DNA of 10,443 nucleotides, taken from positions 1 through 10,443 of the forward strand of contig CAJUDY010000072.1 in NCBI GenBank assembly GCA_910584945.1. The letters run 5' to 3'. The notes beneath the pieces were generated by a model. The model had not been told where the DNA came from, searched no databases, and was given only the letters and a program-made list of their open reading frames with translations. This document shows positions 6,299 to 10,443 of this stretch, in pieces. Origin of the DNA: an uncultured Lachnospiraceae bacterium (GTDB lineage: Bacteria; Bacillota; Clostridia; Lachnospirales; Lachnospiraceae). A program made the translations under genes and the position numbers. How positions within the stretch are numbered: the stretch's first letter is position 1; each line of letters begins with the position of its first letter.

Positions 6299-7975
6299 TC
6301 ACCAGGGTCGCTCCACGGCCTCACATACAGCATAGGAACCCATCCTCATGTCACACAACTGCCCTAAACTGTCGGGCGCATCATCATGCTTATTTTTCCC
6401 ATTCAGTTTAAATGAAAAGACATTCTGAATAAATTTCTGATACTCCTTGCTTCGGTATCCATCCTTCAAAAAATACATCTGACGGATCTCCGGCGCTCGG
6501 TCTCTGATCCTGTATTCCTTCTTCTGTCTTGAGCTGGCCGGCTTCATTGTCATATTCAAACGATACCCTCTGTCTCGAAGTTCTCCGTCAATCCATTCGC
6601 AATAATCGGAATTTACAATCGTACCCTCAAACTGAGCCGCCTGAATCTTATGTTGTAATATCTTATCCCTGACTCTCGGTCTGGTAACAAATTTATCTCC
6701 ATCATCAAAGATTGCATCCACAATATAAAATTCATCTGCATACTGATAGCAAATCGGAGCTGCCACATAGTCCCCGCCGCCATAAGCAATATCCACTGCC
6801 ATAAAGATTCTGTCCGGCTCACCACCCGGAAGATTATTGGGTTCGTAAAACCTCATACCGCCACTTGTAAATAATGCCCCATGCCGCTCGACCGGTTCCT
6901 GCTGACACTGTGCATACCAGGACGCCATATCATCATTCTCTTCAAAAGAAGCTCTGGACATTTTATAGTCTTCCGTGCTGTATCCCAGATTGTAAGGATA
7001 ATCAAAATTACTCTCATCATTTTCATCCAGCGCCGGGATACTGATCACTTTATGGCGTCGATTGCGATATTCCTTATTGTTTTCCAGAAGTGCCCTTCTG
7101 CGCCCCTGACAATCACCCAGCGCCCATCTGGTGCCCATATTGATCAGTTTTGCCTTGCGTTTCAGACGCTTCATGAAATTGTTATCAAATTTTCCCCATA
7201 CCGTATCCTGTCGGTCCGTACTCACCGCCTCTTCAATGCCGCTGAATAGGTCATCCGCAATCCCAAGTCCGCTGCAATCACAGGAGCCGTTTAATGTTCC
7301 ATAAATACTTCTGGAAGTAAAGGTCGGATAGCTTTTTCTCCTGTTCAGGTCGATTGTCTCGTCGTCGCCGTTTGTAGCAACAATTTTATTATTCGGGAAA
7401 ATCTCTTTATATGTATAAGTCGGATCAGTCATCAACTCGATACAGCCCGTATAAAATGCCTTCGTAATTTTATCTGAGTATGCTGTATACAGATTGGACA
7501 GCTCCGGATTCCGTGAGCCGAACCACACAAAAGCAAATTTGACAATCTGCGTCTTTCCAATACGGGACGGCATGTTAATGAAAATCTCATCCAGAAGATC
7601 ATCCGCCAGTTCCTGTATCGCCTGAGCAACCTGTCTTAATGGATTTATTCTCGGCTGATAAAACTTCTCATCTGCTGGCCGGTTCTTCTCCATATACAGA
7701 AGAAACGACTCAAATTTATACGGTGCCTCGCATTTCAGCGCTTTCCATTCCAGATCATACAGAGGGATGCTGTCAATCTTATGCGCAATACCATACTCAC
7801 AGCACTCTTTGATGTACTCTGTGACCTTCAATCCCCATTGGACTGCATCCTCCCGGTCCATAGCGTCGACAGCGATGTCCAGAAGATCGGACAAGTCCTT
7901 ATAGTTTACACCATACCGGTTAATATCCTCTTTAATTCCATTTGCCAGATTCTTTGTTTTTTCCGAAACGCCCAT
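6299..7975 (-). CDS. terL: Terminase large subunit (ATPase and nuclease of DNA packaging)
   Basis: This 558-residue protein cuts phage DNA and pumps it into the procapsid at the portal. The ATPase domain shows a Walker A region MPSRIGKT (135-142, a variant of the usual PPRxGKS), a Walker B ADD at 240-242 within GLGIADDLF, and the coupling motif GTRW (281-284). The nuclease domain has the RNase H-type acids: D395 in AVDIAYGG, E450 in QFEGT and D531/D532 in HDDAPD. All expected motifs are present and in order, so the gene seems intact. The start is supported by AAAGGAGC upstream of ATG 7975. It is preceded by a short leader with a tandem repeat (8001-8020), and the HNH gene follows after 10 bases. 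Confidence 0.92.
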   Translation of the reverse strand: MGVSEKTKNLANGIKEDINRYGVNYKDLSDLLDIAVDAMDREDAVQWGLKVTEYIKECCEYGIAHKIDSIPLYDLEWKALKCEAPYKFESFLLYMEKNRPADEKFYQPRINPLRQVAQAIQELADDLLDEIFINMPSRIGKTQIVKFAFVWFGSRNPELSNLYTAYSDKITKAFYTGCIELMTDPTYTYKEIFPNNKIVATNGDDETIDLNRRKSYPTFTSRSIYGTLNGSCDCSGLGIADDLFSGIEEAVSTDRQDTVWGKFDNNFMKRLKRKAKLINMGTRWALGDCQGRRRALLENNKEYRNRRHKVISIPALDENDESNFDYPYNLGYSTEDYKMSRASFEENDDMASWYAQCQQEPVERHGALFTSGGMRFYEPNNLPGGEPDRIFMAVDIAYGGGDYVAAPICYQYADEFYIVDAIFDDGDKFVTRPRVRDKILQHKIQAAQFEGTIVNSDYCEWIDGELRDRGYRLNMTMKPASSRQKKEYRIRDRAPEIRQMYFLKDGYRSKEYQKFIQNVFSFKLNGKNKHDDAPDSLGQLCDMRMGSYAVCEAVERPW

Positions 7976-8000
7976 TTTCCGCCTGCTCCTTTCCAGTGCT

Positions 8001-8020
8001 GACGTTCGGGGACGTTCGGA
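8001..8020. repeat. Tandem 10-bp direct repeat before terL
   Basis: GACGTTCGGG is followed at once by GACGTTCGGA: two copies identical at nine of ten positions, in the 55-base gap between the orphan P-loop gene and the large terminase. The spacing is one helical turn, so a protein could bind both copies on the same DNA face. The repeat is seen directly; a binding role is inferred. Confidence 0.7.
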
Positions 8021-8030
8021 CTAAACTATT

Positions 8031-8216
8031 TTATTTTCTTTCTGCCTTCCATTTTTCAATGATTTTCATGGTCATGCTCCGCCCAGATCTCGACGGAAAA
8101 CATACAAGCAACTGTCGATTTTCCTTCTCTGCCTGTTCATACTTTTCAAAAAGTCTCTTTTGCCAATCTGACAGAGGAACCGGAGATACGGTTTCAGCAT
8201 ATTCAATTAATGTCAT
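8031..8216 (-). CDS. Orphan P-loop-like small phage protein (terminase-fragment-like)
   Basis: This 61-residue protein has PVPLSDWQKRLFEKYEQ (about 13-29) followed by QLLVCFPSRSGRSMTMKII (about 35-53). The first part resembles the adenine-binding 'W-Q' motif and the second a Walker A loop, with SRSGRS in place of the usual GK[ST]; the segment aligns by eye with the Walker A region of the neighbouring terminase (INMPSRIGKTQIVKF). The lysine that contacts phosphate is replaced by arginine, so ATP hydrolysis is doubtful. Small proteins of this type occur in other Clostridia phages as hypotheticals. The gene overlaps the preceding one by 14 bases; its ribosome site (GGTGAGAG) is weak, so coupling is likely. 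Confidence 0.55.
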   Translation of the reverse strand: MTLIEYAETVSPVPLSDWQKRLFEKYEQAEKENRQLLVCFPSRSGRSMTMKIIEKWKAERK

Positions 8217-8454
8217 TATCTCTCACCCACAAAGTCACCGGCGGCTGACCGCCAACACACGACAGGAATATTGCCGGTCTTTGCCCGGCTCTTATCTGAT
8301 TCAAAATCAGTATCAACTCTCCATCAGACAATTCCCAGCAGGAAGTTACCTCTGATGCCTGAAATTGTTCGTTTATCTGCCGAAGCGCCGGCAGGGGCAT
8401 ACAGCCCTTTGCTGTGTATGTACAATTCTGTTCTGGAAATTCTACTGGTTGCAT
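8203..8454 (-). CDS. Hypothetical phage protein
   Basis: I do not recognise this 83-residue protein. It begins MQPVEFPEQNCTYTAKG, has a middle helical part (LPALRQINEQFQ), a segment VTSCWELSDGELILILNQI and a C-terminal hydrophobic stretch (RPAIFLSCVGGQPPVTLWV) that looks like beta strands rather than a TM helix. The start at 8454 is preferred to 8490 because GAGG is eight bases upstream; this start lies within the end of the preceding gene, a normal overlap in compact phage operons. Confidence 0.55.
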   Translation of the reverse strand: MQPVEFPEQNCTYTAKGCMPLPALRQINEQFQASEVTSCWELSDGELILILNQIRAGQRPAIFLSCVGGQPPVTLWVRDNDIN

Positions 8455-8636
8455 TCTCTTCGCCTCATATTTTCGCAGATTCTGGCACATTTATAAGCAT
8501 TCTCACACCCTATCGTGGTCATATACTTGCTTACACTGTCAGACATTGTGCTGACTTCGATTTTGTCCACATGCGCTTCAAAATCTCCACAATAAGAACA
8601 AAAATCCTGTAATTCTAATTTGAATCCTTCTGCCAT
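8442..8636 (-). CDS. Small cysteine-rich (zinc-ribbon-like) phage protein
   Basis: This is a 64-residue protein with CSYC near the N-terminus and a second set of cysteines (IGCENAYKCARICENM) near the C-terminus, a spacing that suggests a zinc-binding fold; the function is unknown. The start at 8636 follows the previous stop by one base (TGATATG), with AAGGAG 11 bases upstream. The longer ORF from 8759 lies inside the previous gene and is rejected. Confidence 0.6.
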   Translation of the reverse strand: MAEGFKLELQDFCSYCGDFEAHVDKIEVSTMSDSVSKYMTTIGCENAYKCARICENMRRRECNQ

Positions 8637-8637
8637 A

Positions 8638-8928
8638 TCAGTAACAACTCCTTGCCCTGTAAATCTGTTTCCGCTGGAAGAAATGCTGATAATTCTCAAT
8701 ACCCAGTTTCCGGCAAAATTCATATCTCTGCTTCGGTGGCAACTTCCACATTGCGTCATTGAGAGCTAACAGACTTCCAAAAGCATCTTTAATCTGCTCG
8801 ATCATCTTTTGTATTGCCTCTGCCAGAGATTCCACTGCCTTCATAAAGCGTCTGATAAAATATTTGACCTCGATCACCTGGAATCCTATTGCATTGATTT
8901 TCCTTTTCATTTCCTCTGTGTAAATCAT
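8638..8928 (-). CDS. Conserved hypothetical phage protein
   Basis: This 96-residue protein is helical and basic, with an amphipathic stretch ESLAEAIQKMIEQIKDAF (about 33-50) and a C-terminal block WKLPPKQRYEFCRKLGIENY followed by FFQRKQIYRARSCY. The latter resembles an end I have seen in other Firmicutes phage hypotheticals, but no function is known to me. The start codon overlaps the previous stop as ATGA, and AGGAG lies five bases upstream, so translation is coupled. Confidence 0.6.
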   Translation of the reverse strand: MIYTEEMKRKINAIGFQVIEVKYFIRRFMKAVESLAEAIQKMIEQIKDAFGSLLALNDAMWKLPPKQRYEFCRKLGIENYQHFFQRKQIYRARSCY

Positions 8929-9377
8929 ACGGTCTCCTCTCCAATCATCCCATCCAGAATTTTTTCAGCAATATCATACAACCCCATTCCTGCCGGAATC
9001 TCTTTCAGCGTGCTGCTGATACTTGCCCGAAAGCCAGCATACAAATCCCCATGCATCAGAAGTTCATCTCTCACAACAGTTATCGCCTGCTGAATTGTCA
9101 TCTGTTCCATAGCGGCCCCTCCTCTACCACCAGACCAAACGGCAAATTCATAAAAAATATCTTCAAAATCACTTCTGTTCCAGGAATCAAACTCCTTATC
9201 CCGAAGCACCGCATACATCTCCCGGTATGACAACCCTCCGCGGGCAGCCAGCCGCTCCAGACTCTGACCATGGTTTTTATGCGCCTGCGCTTCGTGGGGT
9301 GCTATCACTTCCCACGGGATATACTCTTTCTTTCCTCTGTGACCTAAATTATGTAATACTGGGAATCGTTTTCTCAT
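8925..9377 (-). CDS. Hypothetical phage protein, apparently two fused small modules
   Basis: This is a 150-residue protein. Module 1 (about 1-65) contains YIPWEVIAPHEAQAHKNHGQ and LERLAARGGLSYREMYAVL, a pattern common in Clostridia phage proteins of unknown role. Module 2 (90-150) starts at an internal ATG (9110) as MEQMTIQQAITVVRDELLMHG and is separated by a glycine-rich joint (SGGRGGAA). A strong site, GAGGAGG, lies seven bases before this internal ATG, so module 2 could also be made separately. The main start at 9377 is supported by GAAGGAGG about nine bases upstream. It is the first gene after the long gap. Confidence 0.6.
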   Translation of the reverse strand: MRKRFPVLHNLGHRGKKEYIPWEVIAPHEAQAHKNHGQSLERLAARGGLSYREMYAVLRDKEFDSWNRSDFEDIFYEFAVWSGGRGGAAMEQMTIQQAITVVRDELLMHGDLYAGFRASISSTLKEIPAGMGLYDIAEKILDGMIGEETV

Positions 9378-9458
9378 GCTTACCTGTCCTCCTTCTCCGG
9401 TGAGGTCTTTTTATTTTAAAATTGCTTATGGGGTTCAGCACGCCGCCGGGGGCCGTTT

Positions 9459-9483
9459 CCCACCAGCCCCCCACCCCTGCCCC
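9459..9483 (-). other. Four-tract G-quadruplex motif
   Basis: On the minus strand four G runs (4, 4, 6 and 3) are separated by loops of 2, 1 and 5 bases, meeting the canonical G3+ N1-7 rule. The third run also pairs with a nearby C run (GGGGGC/GCCCCC), so a hairpin would compete. The motif is seen directly; folding is inferred. Confidence 0.6.
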
Positions 9484-9536
9484 TTATGAACCTGGCTTTT
9501 CTATCGAACATTTGAACATGTCGCAAAATAACTATT

Positions 9537-9647
9537 TCACGACGCGTTGAACGTCGTTTTCATGCCATTTCTGCCCGTTTTTACAGGTTTTTGTGCAATT
9601 TTACGGTACTTCTCCGGCTGATCTGGTGCTGTGTCCGTCTCAGACAT
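9537..9647 (-). CDS. Possible 36-residue small ORF
   Basis: ATG at 9647 opens a frame reading MSETDTAPDQPEKYRKIAQK and then PVKTGRNGMKTTFNAS before TGA. The composition (hydrophilic, basic C-terminus) is protein-like, but the only purine-rich site (AAGGGAG) is about 17 bases upstream, too far for normal initiation. It overlaps the end of the candidate small-terminase gene region by none. It may be a small phage protein or chance. Confidence 0.22.
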   Translation of the reverse strand: MSETDTAPDQPEKYRKIAQKPVKTGRNGMKTTFNAS

Positions 9648-9657
9648 ACAAACCGTG

Positions 9658-10347
9658 TCAAAAATCTCCCTTGGGCAACTCTTTGGGCGCTGTATCTATG
9701 AACCGCTGGCCCCGCTCCTGCTCGATCTGCTCTATGGTTCGGCGCTTCTCTCCGCCTTCCCGGTTGCTTCCCGGCATATTCCAGTTATGACGCCTGTTAA
9801 GGGCCGGGAGCACCTTCATGGGGTTTAATCCGCCGGATATCAGCTTATTACTTAAAGATTCTTCATTATTCCGGTAAAGTTTTTTGTAAACCTCGGAGCA
9901 TGAAGAGCCGAGTTCTTCCGTATATTCCTCTCCCGGATGGTTATATTTCCAGATACTTATATTACCTATCCTCTTACCTTCAGAATCATAATATATAATA
10001 CTCCTTGTCTCTTCTTTACCCCATGAATAGATAGTGTCTATATGTATTCCAGTTAAGAAAGAGAAACCATTGATAGATATCTCTTTGTCATACTCATAAC
10101 AGAGATTGATATAGATATCACAGATACGGTTAATCTTATATTCATCATACATGGAATGATTTACTTCACTCATAAGATCATCTTTATTCTGGAATACATA
10201 TTTTTTTATATATAATAGAGCTGCATTCCATCTACTCTGTGTCTCTTTATTCATGTTCTTTATCTTACGCTCTGTTATATACTGATCCAGATATAATTCT
10301 ATCTGGCTTTCATATACTTCTATACAGTCCTCTGTAATTACTGGCAT
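9658..10347 (-). CDS. HTH-like phage protein, candidate terminase small subunit
   Basis: This 229-residue protein has an N-terminal helical part (about 1-75), a segment INRICDIYINLCYEYDKEI followed by GFSFLTGIHIDTIYSWG (about 72-110) that looks like a helix-turn-helix, and a C-terminal part with EESLSNKLISGGLNPMKVLPAL and NWNMPG. The phrase 'ESLS.KL..G..NP...L..LN....WN.PG' recurs in Firmicutes phage proteins encoded shortly before the terminase. Small terminase subunits bind the packaging site through HTH domains, and no other TerS candidate is evident, hence the suggestion; a DNA-binding regulator is the alternative. GAGGAGG lies about ten bases upstream of the ATG, and a palindrome covers the start. 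The gene is AT-rich (about 28% GC at 10141-10200). Confidence 0.5.
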   Translation of the reverse strand: MPVITEDCIEVYESQIELYLDQYITERKIKNMNKETQSRWNAALLYIKKYVFQNKDDLMSEVNHSMYDEYKINRICDIYINLCYEYDKEISINGFSFLTGIHIDTIYSWGKEETRSIIYYDSEGKRIGNISIWKYNHPGEEYTEELGSSCSEVYKKLYRNNEESLSNKLISGGLNPMKVLPALNRRHNWNMPGSNREGGEKRRTIEQIEQERGQRFIDTAPKELPKGDF

Positions 10348-10359
10348 AATATTTATGCC
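10343..10359. promoter_or_regulatory. Perfect palindrome covering the start codon of the HTH-like gene
   Basis: GGCATAA, a 3-base centre, then TTATGCC form a perfect 7-bp inverted repeat. It contains the ATG (10347-10345) and the last bases of the Shine-Dalgarno sequence on the minus strand. In mRNA it would be a tight hairpin that hides the start; in DNA it could be an operator for the HTH protein itself. Confidence 0.55.
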
Positions 10360-10389
10360 TCCTCTCTGCTCTGTATAAAGCTTATATAC

Positions 10390-10402
10390 CTGTCTTTGAC
10401 AG
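10390..10402. promoter_or_regulatory. Second short palindrome upstream of the HTH-like gene
   Basis: CTGTC-TTT-GACAG is a perfect 5-bp inverted repeat with a 3-base centre, about 43 bases before the start codon. Together with the palindrome at 10343-10359 it may form a control region. No convincing -35/-10 pair is visible around it. Confidence 0.35.
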
Positions 10403-10443
10403 TTAGTAGATTAAAAAATCGCTGTATCCCTTGTATTTTCTGG

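Larger units (their letters stand above)
9378..9657. other. Largely non-coding gap with GC-rich dyads; candidate cos/packaging region
   Basis: This 280-base gap separates the HTH-type gene from the small-gene block that leads to terL. It holds a G-quadruplex motif (9459-9483), the inverted repeat GGTTCA/TGAACC (9432-9437 and 9487-9492) around it, GGGGGC/GCCCCC, and ACGACG/CGTCGT (around 9540-9556). Cos sites of many Gram-positive phages lie in such a GC-rich stretch near the terminase genes, which is why I suggest that role. A 36-codon ORF is the only coding candidate. No clear promoter is visible. Confidence 0.4.

Noticed and set aside
9495..9520. Short direct repeat ATGTTC-AA-ATGTTC in the long gap
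   Set aside because: It is too short and low in complexity to support a site by itself.
10396..10401. Plus-strand TTGACA resembling a -35 box
   Set aside because: No -10 box is present at 16-18 bp spacing on that strand, and it is part of the CTGTC/GACAG palindrome.
1..10443. tRNA genes, CRISPR arrays, insertion sequences and attachment sites
   Set aside because: I saw no cloverleaf, regularly spaced repeat array, transposase or integrase with a core duplication.

Overview
The window is a late-gene block of a tailed phage or prophage (Caudoviricetes), almost certainly from a Gram-positive, Clostridia-like host (Lachnospiraceae-type gut Firmicutes is my guess). The reasons are strong AGGAGG-type ribosome binding sites before nearly every gene, tight gene packing, and phage gene families typical of that group. 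Every gene I accept reads on the minus strand, so transcription runs from high to low coordinates. No integrase, repressor, tRNA, CRISPR array or insertion sequence is visible, so I cannot say from this window alone whether it is an integrated prophage.

Layout in order of transcription. (1) 10347-9658: an AT-rich gene for an HTH-like protein that may be a small terminase subunit; its start codon lies in a perfect palindrome. (2) 9657-9378: a mostly non-coding gap with a four-tract G-quadruplex motif and nested GC-rich inverted repeats, a candidate cos/packaging region. (3) 9377-8031: five small genes of unknown function, including a 61-residue protein resembling a detached, degenerate terminase Walker A segment. 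(4) 7975-6299: large terminase subunit. (5) 6288-5713: a free-standing HNH/AP2-type endonuclease, probably a mobile guest. (6) 5688-5278: a RinA/ArpU-like regulator, followed by a leader with several inverted repeats. (7) 5156-1001: head module, namely portal, Com-like zinc finger, scaffold, decoration-like protein, major capsid protein (lambda gpE family) and head-tail connector. (8) 904-48: instead of the expected head-closure and tail genes, two accessory genes, a Tad2/DUF2829-type anti-defence protein and an AT-rich two-TM SLATT protein.

Groups 1-7 work together: the terminase cuts and pumps DNA through the portal into a shell of capsid, scaffold and decoration proteins, which the connector then prepares for tail joining. 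The last two genes look like a cargo ('moron') insertion at the head/tail boundary. The SLATT gene is the most interesting item. It is much more AT-rich than the head genes, belongs to a family of predicted membrane-disrupting defence effectors often paired with reverse transcriptases or nucleotide-signalling enzymes, and is preceded by a perfect 9-bp inverted repeat that would hide its ribosome binding site in read-through transcripts. A consensus -10 box sits inside the loop, so a transcript started there would lack the masking arm. This suggests a gene insulated from the late operon and driven by its own promoter. Any partner gene would lie beyond the left edge of the window.
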